The notes beneath the pieces were generated by a model. That model did not search any database. It saw only the letters and a list, made by a program, of their open reading frames with translations, and was not told the origin of the DNA. Source: CAWGXZ01 sp963826695 (GTDB taxonomy: Bacteria > Pseudomonadota > Gammaproteobacteria > Burkholderiales > Burkholderiaceae_C). From it: a DNA stretch of 64,000 bases. The DNA is taken from positions 1,116,001 to 1,180,000 of the forward strand of contig CAWGXZ010000004.1 of assembly GCA_963826695.1 (NCBI GenBank), given 5' to 3'. Numbering within the stretch: the first letter of the stretch is position 1; the number at the start of each line of letters is the position of its first letter. Below, one piece after another: positions 33,764-42,991 of the stretch. The position numbers and the translations under genes are program-made.

Positions 33764-35884
33764 ATGAGCCTGTTCAACAAAGTTACCAAGACCTTCCAGT
33801 GGGGCCAGCACCAGGTGCGCCTCGAGACCGGCGAGATTGCGCGCCAGGCTGGCGGCGCGGTGATCGTCGACATCGAGGACACCGTGGTCCTGGCGACCGT
33901 GGTTGCCGCCAAGAACGTCAAGCCTGGTCAGGATTTCTTTCCGCTGACCGTCGACTACATCGAGAAGAGCTATGCGGCCGGCCGCATCCCCGGTAGCTTC
34001 TTCAAGCGCGAAGGGCGCCCGAGCGAACTCGAGACGCTGACCTCGCGGCTGATCGACCGGCCGCTGCGCCCGCTGTTCCCGGAAGGCTTCTACAACGAAG
34101 TGCAGGTGGTCATCCACGTGCTGTCGCTCAACCCGGAAGTGTCGGCCGACATTGCCGCGCTGATCGGCTCGAGTGCGGCGCTCGCCATTTCCGGCATCCC
34201 GTTCAACGGGCCTATCGGCGCCGCGCGCGTGGGCTACATCGGCGGCGAATACGTACTCAACCCGGGCAAGACGCAGCTGCTCGAGTCGTCGCTCGATCTG
34301 GTGGTCGCGGGAACCGAAGGCGCGGTGCTGATGGTCGAGAGCGAGGCCAAGCAACTGAGCGAAGAGATCATGCTCGGCGGCGTCGTCTTCGGCCACGAGC
34401 AGGGAAATATCGCCATCGCGGCGATCAACGAGCTGGTGCGTGATGCCGGCAAGCCGCTCTGGGACTGGGCAGCACCCGCGCGCGACGAGGCGCTGATCGC
34501 GCGTGTCTCCGAGCTGGGCGAAGGCGCGCTGCGCGAGGCCTACCAGATCCGCTCCAAGCAGGCACGCACGCACGCGATGCGTTCGGCTTATGCGAACGTC
34601 AAGTCGCAGCTCAAGGAAGCGGGCGACGAGGTCGACCCGGTCAAGCTCGACAACCTGTTGTTCGATATCGAGGCGAAGATCGTTCGCAGCCAGATCCTGT
34701 CCGGCGAGCCGCGCATCGACGGCCGCGACACGCGCACCGTTCGCCAGATCGAGATCCGCAACGGCGTTCTGCCGCGGGTTCACGGCTCGGCGCTGTTCAC
34801 GCGTGGCGAGACGCAGGCGCTTGTCGCTGCAACGCTCGGCACCGACCGTGACGCGCAGAAGATCGATGCGCTTGCCGGCGAGTTCTCCGAGCACTTCATG
34901 CTGCACTACAACATGCCGCCATTCGCGACCGGCGAGACCGGCCGTGTCGGCACGCCCAAGCGCCGGGAGATCGGCCACGGCCGCCTTGCCAAGCGCGCGC
35001 TGCTGGCGGTGCTGCCGGACCGCACCGAGTTTCCGTACTCGATGCGTGTCGTCTCCGAGATCACCGAGTCGAACGGTTCGTCGTCGATGGCGTCGGTGTG
35101 CGGCGGCTGTCTGGCGCTGATGGATGCCGGCGTTCCGCTGAAGGCGCACGTCGCCGGCATCGCGATGGGCCTGATCAAGGACGGCAACCGCTTCGCAGTG
35201 CTGACCGACATCCTTGGCGACGAGGATCACCTGGGCGACATGGACTTCAAGGTGGCGGGCACCACCTCGGGTGTCACGGCGCTGCAGATGGACATCAAGA
35301 TCCAGGGCATCACCAAGGAAATCATGCAGGTTGCGCTGGCGCAGGCCAAGGAAGCACGGCTGCATATCCTGGCCAGGATGCAGGAGGCCATGGGCGAGGC
35401 CAACACCGAGGTGTCGCAGTTCGCGCCGCGGCTCTACACGATGAAGATCAACCCGGAGAAGATCCGCGACGTCATCGGCAAGGGCGGCGCGACGATTCGT
35501 GCGCTGACCGAGGAAACCGGCTGCACGATCGACATCGGCGAGGACGGCACGATCACGATCGCGTCGGCCGACGGCGAGAAGGCCGAACACGCCAAGAAGC
35601 GGATCACCGAGATCACGGCCGAGGTCGAAATCGGCAAGATCTATGAAGGCCCGGTGACGAAGATCCTCGACTTCGGTGCGTTGATCAACCTGCTGCCGGG
35701 CAAGGACGGCCTGCTGCACATCAGCCAGATCGCGCACCAGCGCGTCGAGAAGGTGACCGACTTCCTGAAGGAAGGCCAGGTCGTCAAGGTCAAGGTGCTC
35801 GAGACCGACGAGAAGGGGCGCGTCAAGCTGTCGATGAAGGCGTTGATCGACCGGGATGCGCCGCAGCCGGTGGCGCACGACTGA
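33764..35884 (+). CDS. pnp: Polynucleotide phosphorylase
   Basis: Phosphorolytic 3'-5' exoribonuclease of the degradosome, 706 residues. Two RNase PH domains (first with SFFKREGRPSELETLTSRLI, second with GSALFTRGETQALVAATLG) are followed by a KH domain (IRDVIGKGGATIRALTEETG) and an S1 domain (GKIYEGPVTKILDFGALINL). CGGAG precedes ATG 33764. An open frame 120 bp further up is unconserved. Confidence 0.98.
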   Translation: MSLFNKVTKTFQWGQHQVRLETGEIARQAGGAVIVDIEDTVVLATVVAAKNVKPGQDFFPLTVDYIEKSYAAGRIPGSFFKREGRPSELETLTSRLIDRPLRPLFPEGFYNEVQVVIHVLSLNPEVSADIAALIGSSAALAISGIPFNGPIGAARVGYIGGEYVLNPGKTQLLESSLDLVVAGTEGAVLMVESEAKQLSEEIMLGGVVFGHEQGNIAIAAINELVRDAGKPLWDWAAPARDEALIARVSELGEGALREAYQIRSKQARTHAMRSAYANVKSQLKEAGDEVDPVKLDNLLFDIEAKIVRSQILSGEPRIDGRDTRTVRQIEIRNGVLPRVHGSALFTRGETQALVAATLGTDRDAQKIDALAGEFSEHFMLHYNMPPFATGETGRVGTPKRREIGHGRLAKRALLAVLPDRTEFPYSMRVVSEITESNGSSSMASVCGGCLALMDAGVPLKAHVAGIAMGLIKDGNRFAVLTDILGDEDHLGDMDFKVAGTTSGVTALQMDIKIQGITKEIMQVALAQAKEARLHILARMQEAMGEANTEVSQFAPRLYTMKINPEKIRDVIGKGGATIRALTEETGCTIDIGEDGTITIASADGEKAEHAKKRITEITAEVEIGKIYEGPVTKILDFGALINLLPGKDGLLHISQIAHQRVEKVTDFLKEGQVVKVKVLETDEKGRVKLSMKALIDRDAPQPVAHD

Positions 35885-35894
35885 GGCGGACCGG

Positions 35895-36881
35895 ATGAAG
35901 GCCATCGAGATCAGCGCCTACGGCGCGCCCGAGGTGCTGAAGCCGGTCGAGCGACCGGATCCGGTTGCCGGAAGCGGCGAGGCATTGATCCGGGTTGCGG
36001 CATCGGGCGTCAATCGGCCCGACGTGCTGCAGCGCAAGGGCCATTACCCGGTGCCACCGGGCGCTTCGGACCTGCCGGGGCTCGAGGTCGCCGGCGTCCT
36101 GGTCGATGGGGATGCCGCGGCACTTGCGTCTGCCGGCTTGGCGATCGGCGACCGGGTCTGCGCGCTGGTCGCAGGCGGCGGCTATGCCGAACTTTGCGTC
36201 GCGCCGGTGGCGCAGTGCCTGCCGGTTCCGCAAGGGCTCGACGATGTTGCGGCAGCGAGTCTGCCCGAGACGTTCTTCACCGTGTGGTCGAACGTTTTCG
36301 ACCGGGCCCGCCTGCAGGCGGGCGAAACGCTGCTGATCCAGGGCGGCAGCAGCGGCATTGGCGTGACCGCGATCCAGCTCGCCAAGGCCGCCGGTGCGCA
36401 AGTCTTCGTCACTGTCGGCTCCGATGAAAAGGCGCAAGCCTGCCGTGCGCTGGGCGCCGACGCGGCGATCAATTACCGACAAAGCGACTTTGCCGCCGAA
36501 GTCAAGCGGCTGACCGACGGTCGCGGGGCGGACGTGGTGCTCGACATGGTCGCCGGCGACTACGTGGCGCGTGAACTGAGCTGCCTCGCCGACGACGGGC
36601 GGCTGGTGATCATCGCCGTGCAGGGTGGTGTCAAGTCCGAATTCGACGCCGGGCAGGTGCTGCGGCGCCGGTTGACGATTTCCGGCTCGACCCTCAGGCC
36701 GCGCCCGGTCGCATTCAAGGCAGCGATTGCGGCGGCGCTGCGCAGCCGGGTCTGGCCCTGGCTCGAGGACGGACGCGTCAGGCCCGTCATCCACCAGGTC
36801 TTTCCGGCCGCCGAAGCGGCCGCTGCGCACACGCTGATGGAAAGCAATCAACACATCGGCAAGCTGGTGCTGACATGGTGA
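35895..36881 (+). CDS. NAD(P)H:quinone oxidoreductase, PIG3 type
   Basis: Zinc-free medium-chain dehydrogenase/reductase of 328 residues. GVNRPDVLQRKGHYPVPPGA and the nucleotide-binding LIQGGSSGIGVTAIQLAKAA are typical of the quinone oxidoreductase / PIG3 branch, and zinc ligands are absent. The physiological substrate is unknown. It starts 10 bp after pnp and overlaps tpiA by 7 bp. Part of the product around the last 20 residues (HTLMESNQHIGKLVLTW) is also standard. Confidence 0.9.
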   Translation: MKAIEISAYGAPEVLKPVERPDPVAGSGEALIRVAASGVNRPDVLQRKGHYPVPPGASDLPGLEVAGVLVDGDAAALASAGLAIGDRVCALVAGGGYAELCVAPVAQCLPVPQGLDDVAAASLPETFFTVWSNVFDRARLQAGETLLIQGGSSGIGVTAIQLAKAAGAQVFVTVGSDEKAQACRALGADAAINYRQSDFAAEVKRLTDGRGADVVLDMVAGDYVARELSCLADDGRLVIIAVQGGVKSEFDAGQVLRRRLTISGSTLRPRPVAFKAAIAAALRSRVWPWLEDGRVRPVIHQVFPAAEAAAAHTLMESNQHIGKLVLTW

Positions 36882-37678
36882 ACACCGGTGGGGAAGCGTT
36901 GCGGACGCAGCTGGTCGTCGGCAACTGGAAGATGAACGGCGACCGGGTTGCGAACGTCGAGTTGCTTGCGGCGCTGAAGCAGGCGGGACCGTTCGACGCG
37001 GAAGTGGCGGTTTGTGCGCCTTTTCCGTATCTCGCCGACGTGGCGCTGTCGCTGCAGGGGAGTCGCATCGAATGGGGTGCGCAGGACTGCTCGAGCCACG
37101 AGTCGGGCGCCTACACCGGGGAAGTGGCCGCGTCGATGCTGGCCGAGTTCGGCTGCCGCTTCGTCATCGTGGGTCATTCGGAGCGACGGGCGTTGCACGG
37201 CGAGAGCGACCAGCTCGTCGCCGACAAGGCCAAGGCGGCACTTGCGCACCATCTGGTGCCGATTGTCTGCGTGGGCGAGTCGCTGGCCGAGCGCGAGTCC
37301 GGCCAGACAACGGCCGTGGTCAAGCGCCAGCTCTCGGCGGTGATCCATACGCTGGGTCACTGCGTGTCGCAGATCGTCGTCGCCTACGAGCCGGTCTGGG
37401 CCATCGGGACCGGCAAGACTGCATCGCCCGACGAGGCCCAGGCGGTCCACCTCACCTTGCGCCGGCAGCTTGCTGCGGCGACCGAGAAGGCCTCGCAGAT
37501 GCGTCTGCTGTACGGCGGCAGCGTCAAGCCCGCCAACGCGGCGCAGTTGTTCTCGCAGCCCGATATCGATGGCGGCCTGATCGGTGGCGCTGCATTGAAT
37601 GCCGGCGATTTCATCGCCATCTGTCGTGCAAGGGCCCATGGGGCCACTGAATCGATCGAACGGAGTTCCGAGTCATGA
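36875..37678 (+). CDS. tpiA: Triosephosphate isomerase
   Basis: Glycolytic isomerase interconverting DHAP and glyceraldehyde-3-phosphate, 267 residues. Catalytic Lys19 (VVGNWKMNG), His101 (FVIVGHSERR) and Glu172 (VVAYEPVWAIGTG) are all present, as is the phosphate-binding LLYGGSVKPANA. It overlaps the genes on both sides, including ATGA with secG, a linkage (tpiA-secG-nuo) common in proteobacteria. Confidence 0.97.
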   Translation: MVNTGGEALRTQLVVGNWKMNGDRVANVELLAALKQAGPFDAEVAVCAPFPYLADVALSLQGSRIEWGAQDCSSHESGAYTGEVAASMLAEFGCRFVIVGHSERRALHGESDQLVADKAKAALAHHLVPIVCVGESLAERESGQTTAVVKRQLSAVIHTLGHCVSQIVVAYEPVWAIGTGKTASPDEAQAVHLTLRRQLAAATEKASQMRLLYGGSVKPANAAQLFSQPDIDGGLIGGAALNAGDFIAICRARAHGATESIERSSES

Positions 37679-38082
37679 ATTGGATGTTGAGCCTGGTGGT
37701 GGTCGTACAGATCATCGCCGCCCTGGCAATGATCGGTCTGGTGCTGGTGCAGCACGGCAAGGGTGCCGACATGGGCGCCTCCTTCGGCAGTGGTGCCTCC
37801 GGCAGCTTGTTCGGTGCCACCGGCAGCGCCAACTTCCTTTCGAGGACGACGGCGGTGTGCGCGGCGGTGTTCTTCGGCTGTACGCTGACGCTGGCGCTGC
37901 TGTCGAACCAGCGGCCTGCCAGAGCGAGTGGTAGCGTGCTCGATCAGCCGGCAGCTGCAGCGTCCGCGGCGTCTGCAACCGGTGCCGCGCAGATTCCCGC
38001 AGGAGCGGTAGCGGTGCCGACGCCTTCGGCCGCGCCACCAGCAGCTGCCGCATCGGGGGCTGCAGCCATCCCGGTGAAATGA
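37675..38082 (+). CDS. secG: Protein-export membrane protein SecG
   Basis: Auxiliary subunit of the SecYEG translocon. The first 78 residues hold two membrane segments (about 3-22 and 55-73) with the conserved LVLVQHGKGADMGASFGSGA between them. Residues 80-135 form an Ala/Pro-rich tail typical of betaproteobacterial SecG. The gene overlaps the tpiA stop by ATGA. Confidence 0.95.
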   Translation: MNWMLSLVVVVQIIAALAMIGLVLVQHGKGADMGASFGSGASGSLFGATGSANFLSRTTAVCAAVFFGCTLTLALLSNQRPARASGSVLDQPAAAASAASATGAAQIPAGAVAVPTPSAAPPAAAASGAAAIPVK

Positions 38083-38138
38083 CGGGTCTCGATGCGTTGG
38101 GGCACCCGGCGTCGACGGTCGGGCTGCCTCAGTGGGGT

Positions 38139-38144
38139 TAGAAT
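38139..38144 (+). promoter_or_regulatory. Candidate -10 box before tRNA-Leu and nuo
   Basis: TAGAAT lies 56 bp before the tRNA in the only sizeable gap between secG and nuoA. A run of seven T (about 38188-38194) lies just before the tRNA. The hexamer could drive the tRNA and possibly the nuo operon. Confidence 0.4.
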
Positions 38145-38200
38145 GCAAACCGCTTCAGGGCGCTACACCTCATGCCACCTGGAGCCTTTTTTTGTGTGCC

Positions 38201-38285
38201 GCCGACGTGGTGAAATTGGTAGACACGCTATCTTGAGGGGGTAGTGGCGAAAGCTGTGCGAGTTCGAGTCTCGCCGTCGGCACCA
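38201..38285 (+). tRNA. tRNA-Leu(GAG)
   Basis: An 85-base class II tRNA with acceptor stem GCCGACG/CGTCGGC, discriminator A and encoded CCA. The anticodon stem CTATC/GGTAG holds loop TTGAGGG, so the anticodon is GAG (CUC/CUU codons). The T arm contains GAGTTCGAGTC. The position between secG and nuo matches other proteobacteria. No terminator separates it from nuoA 49 bp later. Confidence 0.95.
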
Positions 38286-38334
38286 CATTGACTGTTTCAA
38301 CGCACCTGCCTTCGGGGCGGGTTGAACAAGACCC

Positions 38335-38694
38335 ATGGACCTCGCACCCTACCTGCCGGTCATCCTGTTCGTCCTGGTCGGCTGTGCGGTCGGCATTGCT
38401 CCACAGGCGCTCGGCTTCCTGCTTGGCCCGAGTCGGCCGGATGCAGCGAAGAACTCGCCTTACGAGTGCGGGTTCGAGGCGTTCGAAGATGCGCGGATGA
38501 AGTTCGACGTTCGCTACTATCTGGTCGCGATCCTCTTCATCCTCTTCGACCTGGAAATCGCATTCCTCTTCCCCTGGGCGGTTGCATTGAAGGAAATCGG
38601 CGCGGTCGGCTTCTGGGCCATGATGATCTTTCTTTCCATCCTCGTCGTCGGGTTCGTTTACGAATGGAAGAAGGGCGCGCTGGACTGGGAGTGA
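38335..38694 (+). CDS. nuoA: Complex I subunit NuoA
   Basis: Membrane subunit at the junction of the two arms of NADH:quinone oxidoreductase, 119 residues with three membrane helices (about 5-25, 62-82, 89-108). The conserved loop KNSPYECGFEAFEDARMKFD is complete. It is the first gene of a full 14-gene nuo operon in standard order. Confidence 0.96.
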   Translation: MDLAPYLPVILFVLVGCAVGIAPQALGFLLGPSRPDAAKNSPYECGFEAFEDARMKFDVRYYLVAILFILFDLEIAFLFPWAVALKEIGAVGFWAMMIFLSILVVGFVYEWKKGALDWE

Positions 38695-38715
38695 CCCGGC
38701 GCGCGGACTGAACAC

Positions 38716-39192
38716 ATGGGAATCGAAGGCGTACTCAAGGAAGGCTTTGTCACCACGAGCCTCGACTCGGTGATCAACTGGTCGAAGACGGGCTCGTTGT
38801 GGCCGATGACATTCGGCCTTGCGTGCTGTGCGGTCGAGATGATGCACGCGGGCGCTGCCCGTTACGACATCGACCGCTTCGGCATGCTGTTCCGCCCGAG
38901 CCCGCGGCAGAGCGATCTGATGATCGTCGCCGGCACGTTGTGCAACAAGATGGCGCCGGCTCTGCGCAAGGTCTACGACCAGATGGCCGAGCCGCGCTGG
39001 GTGATCAGCATGGGCAGCTGTGCGAACGGCGGTGGCTACTACCACTACAGCTATTCGGTTGTTCGAGGCTGCGACCGGATCGTCCCCGTGGATGTCTACG
39101 TCCCGGGATGCCCCCCGACGGCGGAGGCGCTGCTCTATGGAATTCTTCAGTTGCAGGCCAAGATTCGCCGAGAGAACACGATTGCGCGCTGA
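38716..39192 (+). CDS. nuoB: Complex I subunit NuoB
   Basis: Peripheral-arm subunit of 158 residues carrying cluster N2, which passes electrons to quinone. Ligands Cys37 and Cys38 (LACCAVEMM), Cys102 (GSCANGGGYY) and Cys132 (VPGCPPTAEAL) are intact. It lies 21 bp after nuoA. Confidence 0.98.
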   Translation: MGIEGVLKEGFVTTSLDSVINWSKTGSLWPMTFGLACCAVEMMHAGAARYDIDRFGMLFRPSPRQSDLMIVAGTLCNKMAPALRKVYDQMAEPRWVISMGSCANGGGYYHYSYSVVRGCDRIVPVDVYVPGCPPTAEALLYGILQLQAKIRRENTIAR

Positions 39193-39213
39193 CCGTTCCG
39201 CTTGCTCCTGCTC

Positions 39214-39810
39214 ATGAGCCGTCTCGAAACACTTCAATCCGCGTTGCGCGACGCCCTGGGCGACCGACTGGGTTCGCTCGTGCTGCAGCGCGACGAGATT
39301 ACCGTCACGGTCAAGGCGGACGATTACCTGGCAGTGGTCGCCAACTTGCGCGACGTGCCCGCGTTGAAATTCGAGCAACTCATCGACCTGTGCGGCGTCG
39401 ACTACTCGGCATGGCGCGACAGTGCCTGGGACGGGCTGCGTTACTGCGTCGTGCTGCACCTGCTGTCGATCACGCACAACTGGCGGCTGCGGCTGAAGGT
39501 CTTCTGCGTTGACGACGACCTGCCGCAGATTCCGTCGCTGACCGGAATCTACTCGGCCGCGAACTGGTTCGAGCGCGAGGCATTCGATCTTTACGGCATC
39601 ATCTTCGAAGGTCACGTCGACCTGCGGCGCATCCTGACCGACTACGGCTTCATCGGGCATCCGTTCCGCAAGGATTTTCCGACCACCGGCCACGTGGAAA
39701 TGCGCTACGACTCGGAACAGAAGCGGGTCATCTACCAGCCGGTCACGATCGAGCCGCGCGAGCTGACACCCCGGGTGATCCGGGAAGACAAGTACGGCGA
39801 GTTGCACTGA
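39214..39810 (+). CDS. nuoC: Complex I subunit NuoC
   Basis: Peripheral-arm 30-kDa-type subunit of 198 residues, a separate gene rather than the NuoCD fusion of enterics. Signatures are YSAANWFEREAFDLYGIIFE and GHPFRKDFPTTGHVE. ATG 39214 is preferred over an in-frame TTG at 39202. Confidence 0.96.
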   Translation: MSRLETLQSALRDALGDRLGSLVLQRDEITVTVKADDYLAVVANLRDVPALKFEQLIDLCGVDYSAWRDSAWDGLRYCVVLHLLSITHNWRLRLKVFCVDDDLPQIPSLTGIYSAANWFEREAFDLYGIIFEGHVDLRRILTDYGFIGHPFRKDFPTTGHVEMRYDSEQKRVIYQPVTIEPRELTPRVIREDKYGELH

Positions 39811-39825
39811 ACGCCGCGCGCACCC

Positions 39826-41079
39826 ATGGCTGACATCAAGAACTACACGTTGAACTTCGGGCCGCAGCATCCGGCTGCCCACGGGGTGCTCCGCCTGGTG
39901 CTCGAGCTCGACGGCGAGGTCATCCAGCGGGCCGATCCGCATATCGGCCTGTTGCACCGCGCGACTGAAAAGCTGGCGGAAAGCAAGACCTACCTGCAAT
40001 CGCTGCCGTACATGGACCGCCTCGACTACGTGTCGATGATGTGCAACGAGCATGCGTACTGCATGGCGATCGAGCGGCTTCTGGGCATCGAGATTCCCGA
40101 GCGTGCGAAGTACATCCGGGTGATGTTTTCCGAGCTGACGCGGCTGCTGAATCATTTGCTGTGGCTCGGTGCCCACGGCATCGACTGCGGTGCGATGAAC
40201 ATCCTCATCTACTGTTTTCGCGAGCGCGAAGACATCTTCGACATGTACGAGGCGGTCTCAGGGGCGCGCATGCATGCGGCCTACTTCCGTCCGGGCGGGG
40301 TCTACCGCGATCTGCCTGGCACGATGCCGCAGTACAAGGCATCGAAGGTTCGCAATGCCAAGACGATCGCCCGGCTGAACGAGAACCGCAGCGGTTCGCT
40401 GCTGGATTTCATCGAGGATTTCTGCAAGCGTTTCCCGAAGAACGTCGACGACTACGAGACGCTGCTTACCGACAACCGGATCTGGAAGCAGCGCACGGTC
40501 GGTGTCGGCGTGGTGACGCCGGAGCGGGCGCTGAACCTCGGCTTCACCGGCCCGATGCTGCGCGGTTCGGGCATCGTCTGGGACCTGCGCAAGCACCAGC
40601 CATACGAGGTCTACGACCGGATGGATTTCGACATCCCGGTGGGCACCAACGGCGACACGTACGATCGCTATCTGGTGCGCATCGAGGAGATGCGTCAGGC
40701 CAACAGGATCATCCTGCAGTGTGTCGACTGGCTGCGCCGCAACCCGGGACCGGTGATCATCGACAACCACAAGGTGGCTCCGCCGCCGCGCGTCGACATG
40801 AAGTCGAGCATGGAGGAGTTGATCCACCATTTCAAGCTCTTCCAGGAGGGCTTCCGGGTTCCGGAGGGCGATGTCTACGCGGCGATCGAGCATCCGAAAG
40901 GTGAATTCGGTGTCTACATCGTCAGCGATGGCGCCAACAAGCCGTACCGGATCAAGATCCGCGCGGCGGGCTTCCCGCACCTTGCCGCGCTCGACGAAAT
41001 GGCCCGCGGGCACATGATCGCCGACGCGGTGGCGATGATCGGCACGATGGACATCGTTTTCGGAGAGATCGACCGTTGA
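39826..41079 (+). CDS. nuoD: Complex I subunit NuoD
   Basis: Peripheral-arm 49-kDa-type subunit of 417 residues that forms the quinone pocket with NuoB. FGPQHPAAHGVLRLVLELDG, the HIGLLHRATEKL segment and YVSMMCNEHAYCMAIERLLG are conserved, as is the C-terminal DIVFGEIDR. Its stop overlaps the nuoE start (TTGA). Confidence 0.98.
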   Translation: MADIKNYTLNFGPQHPAAHGVLRLVLELDGEVIQRADPHIGLLHRATEKLAESKTYLQSLPYMDRLDYVSMMCNEHAYCMAIERLLGIEIPERAKYIRVMFSELTRLLNHLLWLGAHGIDCGAMNILIYCFREREDIFDMYEAVSGARMHAAYFRPGGVYRDLPGTMPQYKASKVRNAKTIARLNENRSGSLLDFIEDFCKRFPKNVDDYETLLTDNRIWKQRTVGVGVVTPERALNLGFTGPMLRGSGIVWDLRKHQPYEVYDRMDFDIPVGTNGDTYDRYLVRIEEMRQANRIILQCVDWLRRNPGPVIIDNHKVAPPPRVDMKSSMEELIHHFKLFQEGFRVPEGDVYAAIEHPKGEFGVYIVSDGANKPYRIKIRAAGFPHLAALDEMARGHMIADAVAMIGTMDIVFGEIDR

Positions 41080-41603
41080 AAGAGCAGGCCGCTGAACAGG
41101 ACATGGGCTTCGACGAGGGCATGCTTGCGCGCTTCGCGCGCGAGGTCGCCAAATACCCGCCGGGCCAGCAGCAGTCCGCAGTGATGGCTTGCCTGGCGAT
41201 CGTTCAGCAGCAGCAGGGCCATGTGTCGGAAGCTGCGGAGCGGGGCGTTGCCGACTACTTGAAGATGGCACCGATCGCCGTACGGGAGGTCACGACCTTC
41301 TACAACATGTACAACCAGCGCCCGGTCGGTCGCTACAAGCTCAACGTCTGCACCAACCTGCCGTGCCAGCTGCGCGATGGCCAGACTGCGCTCGAACATG
41401 TTTGCCAGCGCCTGGACATTGCGGAGGGCGGCACCAGCAGCGACGGGCTTTTCACCGTGCAGAAGAGCGAATGTCTCGGCGCCTGTGCCGACGCGCCGGT
41501 GTTGCTGGTCAACGATCGCCAGATGTGCAGCTTCATGACCCCCGAGCGGCTCGATCAGCTGCTTGCCGCGTTGCGCGAGCACGCGGCCGCGACTTCCGCC
41601 TGA
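41076..41603 (+). CDS. nuoE: Complex I subunit NuoE
   Basis: 24-kDa-type thioredoxin-fold subunit of 175 residues with cluster N1a. Ligands are Cys92, Cys97, Cys133 and Cys137, at the same numbers as in E. coli. TTG 41076 is taken as start because GGAGA lies about 9 bp upstream and the frame couples to nuoD. ATG 41103 is the alternative but has its AGGA too close. Confidence 0.95.
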   Translation: MKEQAAEQDMGFDEGMLARFAREVAKYPPGQQQSAVMACLAIVQQQQGHVSEAAERGVADYLKMAPIAVREVTTFYNMYNQRPVGRYKLNVCTNLPCQLRDGQTALEHVCQRLDIAEGGTSSDGLFTVQKSECLGACADAPVLLVNDRQMCSFMTPERLDQLLAALREHAAATSA

Positions 41604-41615
41604 CCGGCCGTCCAC

Positions 41616-42970
41616 ATGCTCGATCTATCGAAATTCCAGGCCACTGGCACCGAAACCTGCTTTCATGGGCGCCACATCGGTGCGCAGATCTACGACGGCC
41701 TGAACGGCGCGAACTGGCGTCTTTCCGACTACCGCGCGCGCGGTGGCTATCAGGCCTTGAGCCGGATCCTCGGCGTCGGTCCCGATGGCGCCCGCGTCGA
41801 CCCGATGACACCGGAAGCGGTGATCGCAGAGATCAAGGCCTCGGGGCTGCGTGGCCGAGGCGGTGCCGGCTTCCCTACGGGCTGAAGTGGAGCTTCATGC
41901 CGCGCAATTACGCCGGGCCGAAGTACCTGGTGTGCAACTCGGACGAAGGCGAGCCGGGAACCTGCAAGGACCGCGACATCCTCATGTACAACCCGCATAT
42001 CGTCATCGAAGGGATGGCGATCGCGGCGTATGCCATGGGGATAGCGACCGGCTACAACTACATCCATGGCGAAATCTTCGAGGTCTACGACCGCTTCGAG
42101 GAGGCGCTAGACGAAGCCGGCGCGGCCGGCCTGCTCGGTGACCGCATTCTGGATTCAGACTTCGGCTTCCGGCTCTTTGCAGCGCATGGCTTTGGTGCGT
42201 ACATCTGCGGCGAGGAGACGGCACTGCTCGAATCGCTCGAGGGCAAGAAGGGTCAGCCGCGATTCAAGCCGCCGTTCCCGGCGAGCTTCGGTCTCTATGG
42301 CAAGCCGACGACGATCAACAACACCGAGACCTTCGCCGCGGTGCCGTGGATCATCCGCAATGGTGGCCCGGCCTACCTCGATGTCGGCAAGCCGAACAAT
42401 GGCGGCACGAAGATCTATTCGGTCTCGGGCGACGTCGAGCGGCCTGGCAACTACGAGATCCCGCTCGGAACGCCTTTCCCCAAGCTGCTCGAACTGGCTG
42501 GCGGCGTTCGGCGCGGTCGCCAACTGAAGGCGGTGATCCCGGGTGGCTCGTCGTCGCCGATCCTACCGGCGGCAGCCATGATGGACACGACGATGGACTA
42601 CGACAGCATCGCCAAGGCGGGCTCGATGCTCGGCTCGGGTGCGGTCATCGTCCTCGACGACAGCCGTTGCATGGTGAACAGTCTGCTGCGCCTGTCGTAC
42701 TTCTACACCCATGAAAGCTGCGGTCAGTGCACCCCGTGCCGTGAAGGCACCGGCTGGCTGTACCGGATGGTCGACCGTATCGAGCACGGCCAAGGCAAGA
42801 TGGCCGACATCGACAAGCTGAACACCGTGGCCGACAGCATCCAGGGTCGAACCATTTGCGCACTGGGGGATGCCGCCGCGATGCCGGTGCGCGCGATGAT
42901 CAAGCACTTCCGCGACGAGTTCGTCCACCACGTGGAACACAAGACCTGCATGGTCGCGGCGACCGCCTGA
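41616..42970 (+). CDS. nuoF: Complex I subunit NuoF, interrupted by a frameshift
   Basis: 51-kDa-type subunit binding NADH, FMN and cluster N3. The first 89 codons read normally to LRGRGGAGFPTG and then hit TGA at 41883-41885. Full homology resumes at once in the -1 frame (LKWSFMPRNYAGPKYLVCNS) and runs to 42970, including the N3 cysteines in ESCGQCTPCREGTG and a later RTICALGD. Loss of a single C at GGC(C)TGAAG explains it. No slippery heptamer is visible, so a sequencing error or a recent mutation is likelier than programmed frameshifting. Every other nuo gene is intact. Confidence 0.9.
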
Positions 42971-42991
42971 CGCGACGAGCATCCTCACGAC

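Noticed and set aside
33647..35905. 752-residue minus-strand open frame opposite pnp
   Set aside because: Composition is shadow-like (Leu/Asp/Arg/His runs) and it lies exactly over intact pnp.
38170..40176. 668-residue minus-strand open frame across tRNA-Leu and nuoA-D
   Set aside because: It crosses a tRNA and four intact nuo genes with no recognisable domain, so it is an antisense shadow.
41189..41880. Start of a 593-residue frame running from inside nuoE into nuoF
   Set aside because: Only the part after about 41882 is real (the NuoF continuation). The first 230 residues are out-of-frame nuoE/nuoF sequence.
41875..41890. Programmed -1 frameshift in nuoF
   Set aside because: No X-XXY-YYZ slippery sequence or clear stimulatory element is seen. 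A one-base loss explains the data more simply.
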